A DNA stretch of 64,000 bases from Marinobacter nauticus (GCF_019801015.1 NZ_JAHVJZ010000001.1:744001-808000); one strand, 5' to 3'; positions 43,965 to 52,794 are shown, counted from the first letter of the stretch. Translations and numbers: made by a program. The notes: a model not told the origin generated them from the letters alone.

Positions 43965-45320
43965 TCAGTTGCGCTCGGGCCACTCTTTTTCCACGCGCTC
44001 TTCCAGGAAAGCGGCTTTCTGAGCGTCCAGCTTGGCTTTGTCCCAGCCCACCAGAGTCTGTGCTGCTTCTTTGGTGGAGATGTCCGGGATGGCCACAGGC
44101 TGTTCAACACCGTACTTGGTCAGGACCTTCTTCAGCTCAGCTTGAGCCTGCAGACCGATTTCCTGAGCGGAAGCCAGCAGACGCAGGGCTTCTTGCGGGT
44201 TGTGAGCGTGGATGCCGTGAGACGCGATGGCGAAGTCCCAACGCCACTGAGCGTGACGGATGTGGGTCAGAGCCTGCTTCATTTCAGCATCGGTGGCACC
44301 CGCTTCCCAGGCTGCGCCAGCTTCGAAGTGAGCGCGAACGATGATCGCTTCCGCTTTCAGCTTCTCGGCGTTGATGGCTTCTTTGTTCGCCTTCAGAGTG
44401 GCTTCCAGATCCGCCTTGCTGTCGTGACAGGAGGAGCAGGAGACATCGAAGTTGTCCAGCGCGTTACCCACGTTGTGCTTGGAGAACTTACGACCCTGTT
44501 CGTTGGTCACTTTCGGCATGTGACAGGTGATACAGGTCACTTCCATTTCAGCGTGAACACTGGTCGCCCAGGTTTCAAACTCAGGGTGCTGCGCTTTCAG
44601 CATCGGCGCTTTGGAGATCTTGTGAGTCCAGTCGGCGAAACCGATGTCATCGAAGTACTTCTCGGCACCTTCAGCAGTGAAGCCATTTTCCCAGGGGAAA
44701 CGAACGTTGTTGTGGTCGGTCTTGTCGAAGTAGTACTCAACGTGACACTGGCCACAGGTCTGAGCCGCTTTCATGTCACGGGACTGCTCAGAGAATTTCA
44801 GATCCACTTTTTCCATCGCACGCTCGGCGTACGGACGGGACATGGCCAGTTTCGGAGTGCCGCTTTCGTGACAGTCCGCACAGCCGATGGCGTTGCCCAT
44901 TTCGTGGCCCCACTTACCGAACTTGTGGTCATTGAAGTTGCCTTCGCCCACTTCGTCGTACATGCGCGGTACGTCAGGGGATTTACAGGACCAGCAGGCG
45001 GCCGGCATCGGGCCATCGGTGTCACCCATCGGCGCGCCGGTACGCAGGGTCTGGATTACGTCGGTTACGGCGTAGTAGTGGCCGCGAGCCTTATTGTAAT
45101 CTTTGGAGAAGCCGTAGCCTGCCCACAGAATCACCAGGTTCGGGTCGTCTGCCAGCAGGTCAACAATCTGGTCGGTTTCAGCGCTGGTCGCCCAGGAAGC
45201 GTACTGGTTGGGGAACTTCGCTTTCCACGCTTCGTTATTGGATTCGACCGGCTTGGCCATAGCGCTGCCACAGATACCGGCAACGGCAACGGACAGCAAA
45301 AGTTTATTAATCGTTTTCAT
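43965..45320 (-). CDS. nrfA: Periplasmic ammonia-forming nitrite reductase NrfA (pentahaem)
   Basis: A 451-residue exported cytochrome c nitrite reductase, which reduces nitrite to ammonia in the periplasm. The catalytic haem site CWSCK (about residue 109), with Lys as the fifth ligand, and four CxxCH sites (CADCH, CGQCH, CITCH, CSSCH) are all present, as are the active-site GADCH-like and SxHNxG regions. The signal peptide ends in SAMA. Three ATG codons are adjacent; the third (45320) has the best distance from GAGGG. The nrfBCD or nrfH electron donors are not beside it, so a quinol dehydrogenase such as CymA encoded elsewhere is likely. A NarP-type site lies upstream. Confidence 0.96.
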   Translation of the reverse strand: MKTINKLLLSVAVAGICGSAMAKPVESNNEAWKAKFPNQYASWATSAETDQIVDLLADDPNLVILWAGYGFSKDYNKARGHYYAVTDVIQTLRTGAPMGDTDGPMPAACWSCKSPDVPRMYDEVGEGNFNDHKFGKWGHEMGNAIGCADCHESGTPKLAMSRPYAERAMEKVDLKFSEQSRDMKAAQTCGQCHVEYYFDKTDHNNVRFPWENGFTAEGAEKYFDDIGFADWTHKISKAPMLKAQHPEFETWATSVHAEMEVTCITCHMPKVTNEQGRKFSKHNVGNALDNFDVSCSSCHDSKADLEATLKANKEAINAEKLKAEAIIVRAHFEAGAAWEAGATDAEMKQALTHIRHAQWRWDFAIASHGIHAHNPQEALRLLASAQEIGLQAQAELKKVLTKYGVEQPVAIPDISTKEAAQTLVGWDKAKLDAQKAAFLEERVEKEWPERN

Positions 45321-45361
45321 CATCATCCCTCATGGTCGCTTTTCGTTGCGACTGCGAGGTC

Positions 45362-45367
45362 AGATTA
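45362..45367 (-). promoter_or_regulatory. nrfA -10 element
   Basis: TAATCT on the minus strand places transcription start near 45355. The NarP-type palindrome is then centred near -43, a usual place for an activator. Confidence 0.45.
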
Positions 45368-45374
45368 GGCAGGA

Positions 45375-45406
45375 AGGGGTATTGGGGGCATACCCCATTA
45401 GGGGTA
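45375..45406. promoter_or_regulatory. NarP/NarL-type heptamer cluster upstream of nrfA
   Basis: A 7-2-7 palindrome TACCCCA-TT-AGGGGTA (45391-45406) fits the NarL/NarP arrangement closely, missing the consensus only at heptamer position seven. A third heptamer, AGGGGTA, lies at 45375-45381. A weaker CRP/FNR-like sequence, TTGTGATCACGCGAA, is at 45424-45438. Nitrate/nitrite control of nrfA is the expected reading. Confidence 0.72.
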
Positions 45407-45528
45407 GATGGAAGGTTACGAGATTGTGATCACGCGAATACAACAAAAAAGGGAAAAGTTCTTTCATTTTCCGCGCTTTGAGTTGCGATCACTGACTGGT
45501 AGACTGACGCCGTCAAGAAAGGTTCCCC

Positions 45529-45825
45529 ATGTCCGACTGGTTTTTATATCTGATTCGCACCCGTGCCGGCCATCTCTATACCGGCATCACCACCGATGTC
45601 GACCGCCGCTTCTCTGAGCATCAGCAGGGTGCGCCAAAGGGCGCCCGGGCTTTGCGGGGGAAAGGCCCATTAACGCTGGTCTACCAGTCCCCTGCCGGTC
45701 AACGCAGCACAGCCCTGAAGCTGGAGTACCGGATTAAGCGGTTGACCAAAGCTCAAAAAGAAGCGCTGATCAAAGCCCAGTCCCCATTGCCGACCGATCC
45801 CGAAGATATACCACACCGTCTCTGA
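45529..45825 (+). CDS. GIY-YIG nuclease superfamily protein (YhbQ-like)
   Basis: A 98-residue single-domain GIY-YIG protein of the UPF0213/YhbQ group. The motif strands are YLIRTR (for GIY) and [16 protein letters not shown] (for YIG), with the Arg and His in place; the conserved Glu is in KLEYRIKRL near residue 67. YhbQ has structure-specific DNA nuclease activity in E. coli. Its final 56 bases overlap the convergent acetyltransferase gene. Confidence 0.9.
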   Translation: MSDWFLYLIRTRAGHLYTGITTDVDRRFSEHQQGAPKGARALRGKGPLTLVYQSPAGQRSTALKLEYRIKRLTKAQKEALIKAQSPLPTDPEDIPHRL

Positions 45826-46282
45826 AATCCGATTCCCAGGGCACCACTTTGGGCAGGCGGTAGCCCAGATGGAACCCCTGTCGTTGCAGCACACCAATGG
45901 AGCGGCGATTATCCGGCAACGAAAGGGCCACCAGGCGATCCAGATCCCACTGGGTGTCGGCCTGCTCACAAAGCCAGTTCAACCCCCGGCTGGCCAGCCC
46001 CCGCCCCTGCCCCCTACGCAACAGCATAAACCCCACTTCGGCGGTCGCCTGCTCCATCGGCAGGCAACGCAGGCCGACGATGCCCATCGCCTCGCCATCG
46101 TGCTCAATGACCCAGCATCCCCAGTGGTCAGCACGGGGATGCCAGGGCTTCAGCCGCTCTGCCATCAAACGGTCAATTTGCGGCGGTGCCATCGCCGGAC
46201 CAATGGCGGCCATCCGCTCGGCGTCACCATAAAGACGATAAAGGAGGGAACGGTCATCGGCGTGGAGTGTTCTGAGGCTCAT
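45770..46282 (-). CDS. GNAT N-acetyltransferase (RimJ/RimL type)
   Basis: A 170-residue acetyltransferase with the acetyl-CoA loop [11 protein letters not shown] near residue 90 and the C-terminal [16 protein letters not shown] motif B common to RimJ/RimL-type enzymes. The ATG at 46282 is used; the open frame extends 28 codons further without support. It overlaps the YhbQ-type gene by 56 bases at its 3' end. The substrate is unknown. Confidence 0.86.
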   Translation of the reverse strand: MSLRTLHADDRSLLYRLYGDAERMAAIGPAMAPPQIDRLMAERLKPWHPRADHWGCWVIEHDGEAMGIVGLRCLPMEQATAEVGFMLLRRGQGRGLASRGLNWLCEQADTQWDLDRLVALSLPDNRRSIGVLQRQGFHLGYRLPKVVPWESDFRDGVVYLRDRSAMGTGL

Positions 46283-46509
46283 AATACGGTTGTCAGCTGG
46301 GGGCTTTGGTGTAGAAGGCGGCCTAACCGGGCCAACAGTAAAACGTCCCTTGAACCAGCACAACAAGCGTCATTCCGACGGTCGGTGACGCGAGTCATTA
46401 TTTCAGCGAAAATCGTCACTAACAGTTTGATTTTACAGAAGCCTATGACTAGCTTTATGGGCAAATAATCGATATAGAAAGCGAACGGACCCGCTACCTG
46501 TCTCGCCGG

Positions 46510-46518
46510 TTATCCACA
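46510..46518 (+). promoter_or_regulatory. Single DnaA-box match
   Basis: TTATCCACA fits the DnaA box consensus exactly, 47 bases before the GGDEF gene start. A single box may be chance or may tie this cyclase gene to replication state. Confidence 0.3.
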
Positions 46519-46564
46519 GACTGAGACAATGGCGCCAGATTTTGCACTCGCTCAGAGGGAATGG

Positions 46565-47842
46565 ATGAGTATCCGCACCAAAATTTCGCTGCTCCTTGCC
46601 TTTCTGCTGACCGCGGCCATTTCCAACACCTATTTTATATTCACCGTCGATCAGGAGAGTGAAGAGAAATTAAGTTGGGTCAACCACACCAACACCGTGA
46701 TTCTGGAATCAGAGCGGCTACTCAGCCAGTTGCTGAACGCCGAAACCGGCCAAAGGGGCTATCTGCTCACCACCAACCCGGCATACCTCGAGCCCTACCA
46801 CAGAGCCTTAATTGAGATCATGAACGGCCACAAGCGCCTGACTCAACTCACCTCAGACAACCCGGTCCAGCAGGAGCAGCTGCTGGTTATTCGCCAGGAG
46901 ATCGACGCCAAACTGGACGAGCTGAAAGCCACGATAGAGTTGGTCAACAACGGTCAGCGTGCTCAGGCACTGGAATTGGTGGAGATGAACCTGGGCAAGC
47001 AGCATATGGACAATATCCGGGCTGAACTGAGTCAGTTCATCAGTCATGAGCGGATGCTGCTGGAGCAGCGAAAGGGCGAGTTCAATCAGTACCGGGCCAA
47101 GGTCGGCACGCTGATCTACGTGGAGTTCGTTATCTTTATCGGACTGGCGGTATTCACCCTGTTTTTCATCAGAAACAACCTGTTCTCCCCGCTGGCCATG
47201 CTGCTCAACAGCGCGGAGAAGATGAAACGGGGCGAGCAGATCCAATACTCCGACCTGCTGCCTAAAAATGAGATCAACGAGCTGTTGAGCACCTTCGTAG
47301 ACCTCAGCCACAAGATCTCGCTTCGGGAGCAGGCGCTCGAGCACAAAGCCCACCATGATGCGCTGACCGGCCTGAAAAATCGGTTTATTCTGGAAAATGA
47401 ACTGGAGATGGCGCTGCTCAATATCGGTCAGAACAAAGTCGCCGTGCTGTTTATCGATGTGAACAAGCTAAAACGACTGAATGACCAACATGGCCACCGG
47501 TTTGGGGATGAGTTGTTGTGTGAAACGGCGCGCCGTTTGCAGGCCAGTGTCCGGGAAAGTGACAACGTTTATCGTATCGGTGGCGATGAGTTCATTGTCC
47601 TGCTCAATCACATCCGCGAGCGTCAGGACATCGACATCGTGTTGTCGAACATCACCCGGAGCATGAGAAAGTCAGCCAACATTCAGGGCAACATCATCCC
47701 GATATCCCTCAGCATCGGGGTCGCCATCGCGCCGGATGACGCCCTTTCTCCCGAGGCGCTGATCGCCCGGGCGGACGAAGCGATGTACGCCGCGAAGAAA
47801 AGTGACGCTGAGGACCACCAATACTACGGCAGCGGCGCCTGA
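46565..47842 (+). CDS. CHASE3-GGDEF diguanylate cyclase
   Basis: A 425-residue membrane cyclase that makes cyclic-di-GMP from two GTP. TM1 is near residues 6-26, a CHASE3 periplasmic sensor follows (about 30-178; LLNAETGQRGYLLTTNPAYLEPY is its hallmark), TM2 is near 180-203, then a HAMP-like linker and GGDEF domain (about 265-420). The active site reads GGDEF (about 338-342), so it should be active; no clear RxxD inhibitory site is seen before it. The ATG at 46565 has AGAGGGA upstream; 46529 is an alternative. Convergent with a small membrane protein gene 17 bases away. Confidence 0.92.
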   Translation: MSIRTKISLLLAFLLTAAISNTYFIFTVDQESEEKLSWVNHTNTVILESERLLSQLLNAETGQRGYLLTTNPAYLEPYHRALIEIMNGHKRLTQLTSDNPVQQEQLLVIRQEIDAKLDELKATIELVNNGQRAQALELVEMNLGKQHMDNIRAELSQFISHERMLLEQRKGEFNQYRAKVGTLIYVEFVIFIGLAVFTLFFIRNNLFSPLAMLLNSAEKMKRGEQIQYSDLLPKNEINELLSTFVDLSHKISLREQALEHKAHHDALTGLKNRFILENELEMALLNIGQNKVAVLFIDVNKLKRLNDQHGHRFGDELLCETARRLQASVRESDNVYRIGGDEFIVLLNHIRERQDIDIVLSNITRSMRKSANIQGNIIPISLSIGVAIAPDDALSPEALIARADEAMYAAKKSDAEDHQYYGSGA

Positions 47843-47859
47843 GCACGCTGCCAAAAGGC

Positions 47860-48039
47860 TTAAGAGGACTTGCGGATAAACCAGAGGATCTTGGCGCCGG
47901 TACTCAATACAAACCCGAGGCCAAGCAGGCAGGCAATCACCACCATACCCGGCACCTGCTGAGACAGTTCGGTCCACAGCAGCAAGCCGCCTCCCGTCGC
48001 CATCATTGCAACGCCAACCCAGAACAATGCCGTGATCAT
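47860..48039 (-). CDS. 59-residue double-pass membrane protein
   Basis: An unlisted short gene with a perfect AGGAGG before its ATG. The 59 residues hold two hydrophobic segments (about 3-22 and 31-50) and a positively charged end (IRKSS). The AGGAGG overlaps the stop codon of the LpxM-like gene, so translation should be coupled to it. It may be a helper or regulator of the acyltransferase, but no family is recognised. Confidence 0.72.
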   Translation of the reverse strand: MITALFWVGVAMMATGGGLLLWTELSQQVPGMVVIACLLGLGFVLSTGAKILWFIRKSS

Positions 48040-48048
48040 CAGCGCCTC

Positions 48049-48981
48049 CTAGTAGATACGGGCTTCACCTTCAGGGCGGGTTTTCAGCACTTTGAGGAAC
48101 CACATGTACTGACCCCGATGGCGGTCAATCAGACGCTCCATCTGTTCATTGAGAATGCGAGCTTCCGTCGGCTTATCCACCCGCTCCAGCTCCAGCGGGC
48201 CATCAATGCTGACCTGAAGGTGCATATCTTCCAGGCCTACGGTCAATGGCAGCACCACGGCATCGGCGCAGTGAGCGATTCGGCTGATCACCGGCAAGGT
48301 GGCTTTCTGAGTGCCAAAGAACGGGGCGAACTCGCTCTTGTCCACGCCGTGGTCCTGATCCGGCAGATAGAAAAAACTGTAGCCCTGCTTGAGCTCACGG
48401 ATCACCGCCGGCAAGCCGGCATTACGGTGGAACAGTTTGCCGCCAAACCGCGCCCTTTGACGACAGGAAAGCCAGTTAAACACCGGGTTACGGTGGTGTT
48501 TGACCATTCCCAGCATCGGCAGTCCCGCCATCGACAACGCCACGCCGGCGTACTCAATGCCAAACATATGCGGAACCAGAAACACGATGGGACGCCCTTG
48601 CGCCTGAGCCTGCCGTACGTGCTCCATGCCACTCATCCGTATCTTGCCCTGAAGGTGTTCCTTGTCACGCACCGCCAGCGTTCCCATGCCCATGCCCACC
48701 ATCAGAAAGGTGTAACAGAGCTCGTTGAGGAGTGCATCACGCTCTCGCCGGGGCATTTCCGGATAGCAGGCTTTCAGGTTGGCGGTGGCGATGCGCACCG
48801 GCTTTTTCAGGATGAGACGAAACAACGGCGCCATCAGCATCGAAACATAATGGCGAATCCACAGCGGGACGTAAGCGAGAATGGAGAGTGCACCGATGGT
48901 CAACCAGGCCCCCCAACAACGGGGGTGGAGCATTGATGTGCAGAAATCGACGTTATAGCAGCGACGGGCGTCCGTGGTCAT
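48049..48981 (-). CDS. LpxM-like lipid A acyltransferase, copy 1
   Basis: A 310-residue inner-membrane acyltransferase of the LpxL/LpxM (HtrB/MsbB) group, which adds a secondary acyl chain to lipid A. One membrane segment is near residues 25-45. The HX4E active motif is PHMFGIE (His138, Glu143), and the later PDQDHG and PFFGTQKATLP segments are family hallmarks. It is 37% or so similar by eye to the neighbouring copy. AGGAA lies close to the ATG at 48981. It is followed directly by a 59-residue membrane protein gene. Confidence 0.92.
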   Translation of the reverse strand: MTTDARRCYNVDFCTSMLHPRCWGAWLTIGALSILAYVPLWIRHYVSMLMAPLFRLILKKPVRIATANLKACYPEMPRRERDALLNELCYTFLMVGMGMGTLAVRDKEHLQGKIRMSGMEHVRQAQAQGRPIVFLVPHMFGIEYAGVALSMAGLPMLGMVKHHRNPVFNWLSCRQRARFGGKLFHRNAGLPAVIRELKQGYSFFYLPDQDHGVDKSEFAPFFGTQKATLPVISRIAHCADAVVLPLTVGLEDMHLQVSIDGPLELERVDKPTEARILNEQMERLIDRHRGQYMWFLKVLKTRPEGEARIY

Positions 48982-49066
48982 GAGTTCCTGTCCTTAGGGT
49001 TTGTCGTTATGGTTCTTCCTTAAGGTTGCGACTCACCTTAACCCAAACTGAACATCCTGGGTAGTC

Positions 49067-49092
49067 GAAAAAAGCCCGCCTGAATGGCGGGC
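49067..49092 (-). terminator. Intrinsic terminator after LpxM-like copy 2
   Basis: On the minus strand GCCCGCC, loop ATTCA, GGCGGGC is followed by TTTTTT, 16 bases after the stop. The two acyltransferase genes are therefore probably separate transcription units. Confidence 0.9.
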
Positions 49093-49107
49093 CGGAGGGA
49101 TTGAACA

Positions 49108-50100
49108 TTATCCACGCAATCTGTCCTGGTAAGCCCGGTAGGGATCCGGCTCACCTTCAGGACGGCTCTTAAGCAGCTTCAGGTTCCACATATACTGCTC
49201 AGGCCAGTGGGCGAGCAGCGCTTCAATCTCTTCATTCATCCGGCGGGCATCGTAAGCCCGCTCGCCCGAGGGCAGATCCCACAGCGGTGGCCGGATGTGC
49301 CCTTCGTAGAAGCCGGTTTTCGGGTCGTAGGTTGCCAGCATCGGCACCACCACCGCACCGGTCGTTTCAGTCATGCGGCCCAGGCCGGGCAAAGTGGCTT
49401 TGTGAGTGGCGAAGAACGGCACATACTCGCTTTTGGCCATGCCGTGGTCCTGATCCGGCAGGTAATAGGCGCTGTGGCCATCCCGAATCGCATTAAGAAA
49501 CTGCTTGATGCCATCCTTGCGGGCGAAAAGCTTGCCGCCATAACGGGCACGGAGCCGACACATCAGCCAGTCGACCAACGGGTTTTTGTCCGGGTTCATC
49601 ATTGTGGTCATCGGGTAGCCCCGCTTCGCCAGCAGCAGGCCGGGAAATTCAATGGCCCAGCTGTGCGGTACCATCAGGATGACCGGCTTGCCCGCTTCCA
49701 GCAGCGGGATCAAATGCTCATCCCCCACCAGCCGGACCCGCCGCTCCAGATAGTCCGGACTGCGAACCAGCAGACAGGCGTAAGACAGCAGCACCTGCGC
49801 CGCCCGCTGAAACATGGTGCGAATCACCTCATCGCGCTTTTTATCGTCCCAGTCGGGGAAGCAGAGTTGCAGGTTGACCTGGGCATTGCGATAGCCCCGC
49901 TTAGTCAGCTTCGGGCCAAGCGAGCCCAGCGCTGCGCCGATCCGATCGCGCAGGCGAAAAGGCAAAAACGCCAGCGCAGCAGCAAAACCCACCGCCAGCC
50001 AGATACCCCAGAATCGGGGAGCCAGAAAACGCCACTCAAATTGGGGTTGGTGCTGTACTTCGACGGAACCAGGTTGCGTCACGATAGAATCCACTCCCAT
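49108..50100 (-). CDS. LpxM-like lipid A acyltransferase, copy 2
   Basis: A 330-residue paralogue of the preceding acyltransferase. The active motif is PHSWAIE (His146, Glu151); PDQDHGMAKSEYVPFF and the closing MWNLKLLKSRPEGE are shared with copy 1. It has an N-terminal 22-residue polar extension before the membrane segment. The sequence is close to E. coli LpxM, which transfers myristate to the acyl chain at the 3' position. A terminator separates it from copy 1. Two copies may use different acyl chains or work under different conditions. Confidence 0.93.
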   Translation of the reverse strand: MGVDSIVTQPGSVEVQHQPQFEWRFLAPRFWGIWLAVGFAAALAFLPFRLRDRIGAALGSLGPKLTKRGYRNAQVNLQLCFPDWDDKKRDEVIRTMFQRAAQVLLSYACLLVRSPDYLERRVRLVGDEHLIPLLEAGKPVILMVPHSWAIEFPGLLLAKRGYPMTTMMNPDKNPLVDWLMCRLRARYGGKLFARKDGIKQFLNAIRDGHSAYYLPDQDHGMAKSEYVPFFATHKATLPGLGRMTETTGAVVVPMLATYDPKTGFYEGHIRPPLWDLPSGERAYDARRMNEEIEALLAHWPEQYMWNLKLLKSRPEGEPDPYRAYQDRLRG

Positions 50101-50151
50101 TAACGAAAAAGCGCCAACTCATTGACTGGAAATCAATAATTATAAAGCAAA

Positions 50152-50172
50152 ACGGCGCCGGAAAGGCGCCGT
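50152..50172 (-). terminator. Intrinsic terminator of the osmC-like gene
   Basis: On the minus strand ACGGCGCC, loop TTTCC, GGCGCCGTTTT; 25 bases after the stop. Confidence 0.85.
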
Positions 50173-50196
50173 AGTCTAGCGTGACTGTGGTTAAGT

Positions 50197-50619
50197 TCAA
50201 GCGTTGTGAGTCACCACCGTGGGGCGCAGCAAATTATCGTGGATGGGGCAACGATGGCACACACGCCCGAAAAACGCCTGCTTCTCTTCGTCGGTCAGGT
50301 CCGCGTCAATGCGGGCCGTGGCGTCGATGCTTTTAAAACCGACCGGATCATCGCTGGGCTTGCCCGCCAGCCCGGCCGGATTCAGAACACCGGTCACATC
50401 AATGTCGATGCCGCGCAGCGTAATGCCTTCATCACGGGCCGCCATCTTGGCAATGGCTGACAAACACCCTGCCAGGGAGAACAGGAAGGTTTCCAGCGGG
50501 TTGGCACCCTCATCCGTTGCACTGGGCTGATCAATCACCAGCTGATGTCCACGAACGTTTGCGGTCACTTTCCAGCCATCGGTCATGGAACTGGTGATTT
50601 GATACTGCTTATCGGCCAT
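50197..50619 (-). CDS. OsmC/Ohr family protein
   Basis: A 140-residue peroxide-reductase family protein with both reactive cysteines: SLAGCLSAIAKMAA (Cys near residue 51) and RVCHRCPIHDNL (Cys near residue 121-124). This second site has a CxxC arrangement, like YhfA-type OsmC proteins. It likely reduces organic hydroperoxides or serves a related thiol role. GGAG lies before the ATG at 50619, so the upstream start is rejected. It is monocistronic with a terminator. Confidence 0.9.
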   Translation of the reverse strand: MADKQYQITSSMTDGWKVTANVRGHQLVIDQPSATDEGANPLETFLFSLAGCLSAIAKMAARDEGITLRGIDIDVTGVLNPAGLAGKPSDDPVGFKSIDATARIDADLTDEEKQAFFGRVCHRCPIHDNLLRPTVVTHNA

Positions 50620-50754
50620 GATGAACTCCATACATTAGATAGTGCTGATATTCTTCCTTCCAGCGCTGAGAAACGCAAGTGATCTGCCCGCCATTTTGAC
50701 ATCTTTCTGACCCTGAGCCATGCTGCATCGCCCTGAGCCGGAGATGAAATTGAA

Positions 50755-51180
50755 ATGAATCAGCCTCGAGTGGGAATCGGCGTCATCGTGCGGCGCGATG
50801 ACGGTAAAATCCTGATTGGTAAACGCAAAGGGGCCCATGCGCCTTATTGGTCCATTCCCGGTGGCCACCTGGAACTGGGCGAGACTTTTGAAAGCGCGGC
50901 CATCCGGGAAATTGAAGAAGAGACCGGGATGATCATTGAGGACCCGGTGGTGATTGCCGTCACCAACAACCTGCGTACCTACCGCGAAGAAGGGAAGCAC
51001 TACGTTTCCATCTGCCTGCTGGCCCACCATCAGGGCGACACACCCGTGAACCGGGAGCCCGACAAATGCGAAGGCTGGGTCTGGGTGGATCCAACCGACC
51101 TGCCCTCCCCCCACTTTGACGCCAGCGAAACGTCAGTCGCCTGCTACCTGGCCGGCCAGCCCTACCTCGGGACAAGCTGA
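50755..51180 (+). CDS. Nudix hydrolase
   Basis: A 141-residue Nudix protein. The Nudix box runs GGHLELGETFESAAIREI then EEETGM, a complete GX5EX7REUXEEXGU match, so catalysis is expected. The overall pattern is similar to nucleotide triphosphate diphosphatases such as MutT/NUDT15-like enzymes that clear modified nucleotides. GGAG with a long spacer precedes the ATG. Confidence 0.92.
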   Translation: MNQPRVGIGVIVRRDDGKILIGKRKGAHAPYWSIPGGHLELGETFESAAIREIEEETGMIIEDPVVIAVTNNLRTYREEGKHYVSICLLAHHQGDTPVNREPDKCEGWVWVDPTDLPSPHFDASETSVACYLAGQPYLGTS

Positions 51181-51278
51181 ACAGAAATTGACGCAAAGGG
51201 AAAAGGATTTACTTCTGGTTGCGAAGGCGTGCTAACCTGCCGCCGCCTTCACAAATCGTTTACCAGGAGAATTCTGTC

Positions 51279-52100
51279 TTGAGCCAGGCCCTGCTGCATC
51301 ACAAAATCTACCGCCATCCCGAGCCCCGGGACTGGGTGGTGATGGTCCATGGTGCCGGTGGCAGTTCCAATATCTGGTTTCGTCAGCTCAAGGCCTATCG
51401 TGCGCAGTTCAATGTGCTGTTGCTGGATCTGCGCGGCCACGGTGCCAGCAAAGAGATCGTCAAGCACCTGATCGAAGGGCAATACAACTTTCGCGCCGTC
51501 ACTAAAGATGTGGTTCAACTGCTGGACCACCTGAAGATCCAGTCCGCGCACTTCGTTGGTATCTCCCTCGGCACCATCGTGATCCGCACCCTGGCGGAGC
51601 TGGATCCGAAACGGGTAAAAAGCATGGTGCTTGGGGGGGCAGTAACCCGGCTGAACCGTTTCTCCCAGCTGCTGGTCAAGGTTGGCAACGCGCTCAAGAA
51701 CGTCGTCCCCTACATGTGGCTTTATCGCCTGTTTGCCTGGATCATCATGCCCAAGAAGGCTCAGGCGCCTTCGCGTCTGCTGTTTGTGCGGGAAGCCCGC
51801 CGCTTGTGTCAGAAAGAGTTTAAACGCTGGTTCCGCCTCGCCGCGGAAGTGAACCCGCTGATGCGCTACTTCAAAGAAAAGGAACTCGCCATTCCCACCC
51901 TCTACATCATGGGAGAGAACGACCACATGTTTCTGACCCCGGTGAAAGAGATGGCCCGTCAGCACCACCACGCCAATCTGGCGGTTATCGAGGATTGCGG
52001 CCACGTGTGCAACGTCGAAAAGGCGGAAGACTTCAATAGCCTGTCGCTGGCGTTTCTGAACCGGCACAGTCAGGCCACCGACATCCGCGCCGCAGGTTAA
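51279..52100 (+). CDS. Alpha/beta hydrolase
   Basis: A 273-residue alpha/beta hydrolase. The oxyanion turn VHGAGGSSNIW, nucleophile elbow VGISLGTIV (Ser near residue 100), catalytic Asp in GENDHMF and His in DCGHVCNVE are all in order. The best start is TTG 51279 with AGGAG upstream; the longer frame has no support. A basic cap region (about 140-190) could contact membranes. The substrate is unknown. The last four bases overlap the convergent DksA-like gene. Confidence 0.85.
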   Translation: MSQALLHHKIYRHPEPRDWVVMVHGAGGSSNIWFRQLKAYRAQFNVLLLDLRGHGASKEIVKHLIEGQYNFRAVTKDVVQLLDHLKIQSAHFVGISLGTIVIRTLAELDPKRVKSMVLGGAVTRLNRFSQLLVKVGNALKNVVPYMWLYRLFAWIIMPKKAQAPSRLLFVREARRLCQKEFKRWFRLAAEVNPLMRYFKEKELAIPTLYIMGENDHMFLTPVKEMARQHHHANLAVIEDCGHVCNVEKAEDFNSLSLAFLNRHSQATDIRAAG

Positions 52101-52453
52101 TCCGTCTCGGCTTCAGGGCCCAGCGTGGTCGCTTCAGGCAACGCTTTCAGACGGGCCAGGGGAATCGGCTCGCCGCTCCGTTCGCAGTACCCATACTCTC
52201 CCTCTGACATCCGCTTTATGGCCCGCAGGATCTGCGTTCGTCGTTGCTGCTCCTGTTCAAGCCGCTTCTCCACCAAAGTGTGCTGCATCTCATAGCTGCT
52301 CCGCTCCACCGCATCGGCAAAACACGGTGGCCGGGCTTTCAGACTCTCAGCCAGCGCCGCTATCCGGCCATCAGTCTCGATCAGACGTTGCCGCAATGCG
52401 TCATCAAGCAGGGCCAGTTGGACCGGGGACAAATGCGGGCTTGAGGACGCCAT
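52097..52453 (-). CDS. DksA/TraR-like protein with degenerate zinc finger
   Basis: A 118-residue DksA/TraR-related protein: coiled-coil helices (about 10-80) and the GEYGYCERSGEPIPLARLKALP segment near residue 90. DksA normally has four zinc-binding cysteines; here only the first remains, with the CxxC second Cys changed to Ser and the C-terminal pair missing. This resembles cysteine-poor DksA types that act without zinc. It may affect RNA polymerase. Its ATG overlaps the stop of the GFA gene (TGATG), at the end of a four-gene operon. Confidence 0.82.
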   Translation of the reverse strand: MASSSPHLSPVQLALLDDALRQRLIETDGRIAALAESLKARPPCFADAVERSSYEMQHTLVEKRLEQEQQRRTQILRAIKRMSEGEYGYCERSGEPIPLARLKALPEATTLGPEAETD

Positions 52454-52794
52454 CAGTAGCTGGCTCCGTCGATCTGGCGAACCGGCAGGTTGGCCAGCAT
52501 GGCCGGCTCCGCCATTCTCATGTTGACGGCGCTGACGTCGGCTTCGCAGTCCGCGGTAGTGACGTAGTGAGTGACGCACCCGCATTCGTCGCAGCGATGA
52601 AATTCAACCTGCTGATCACCCCAAAGGTAGAAAACCGTCGGTGAACGGCGAAAACTGACCCGCACCTGATCTGGCCGGTAGTAGGCCCAAAGCACCGCAT
52701 AACGCCGGCAGATTGAACAGTTACAGCTCGCCACCTCACCAGGCAGGGGCTCAGCGGATACGGTGATGTTGCCGCAATGGCAGCTCAACTCCAT
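52453..52794 (-). CDS. GFA (glutathione-dependent formaldehyde-activating)/CENP-V family protein
   Basis: A 113-residue zinc protein of the GFA family. The ligands are in CHCGNI, CNCSICRR and CDECGCVTHY, giving the usual two zinc sites. Some members bind formaldehyde-glutathione adducts; most are uncharacterised, so a wider thiol or aldehyde role is safest. Both ends overlap the neighbours by one base in TGATG, showing strict translational coupling. Confidence 0.9.
   Translation of the reverse strand: MELSCHCGNITVSAEPLPGEVASCNCSICRRYAVLWAYYRPDQVRVSFRRSPTVFYLWGDQQVEFHRCDECGCVTHYVTTADCEADVSAVNMRMAEPAMLANLPVRQIDGASY

Noticed and set aside
45424-45438. Perfect CRP site upstream of nrfA
   Set aside because: Only the left half (TGTGA) matches; the right half does not give TCACA, so it is listed only as CRP/FNR-like.
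46510-46518. Replication origin
   Set aside because: One DnaA box with no cluster or AT-rich unwinding region.
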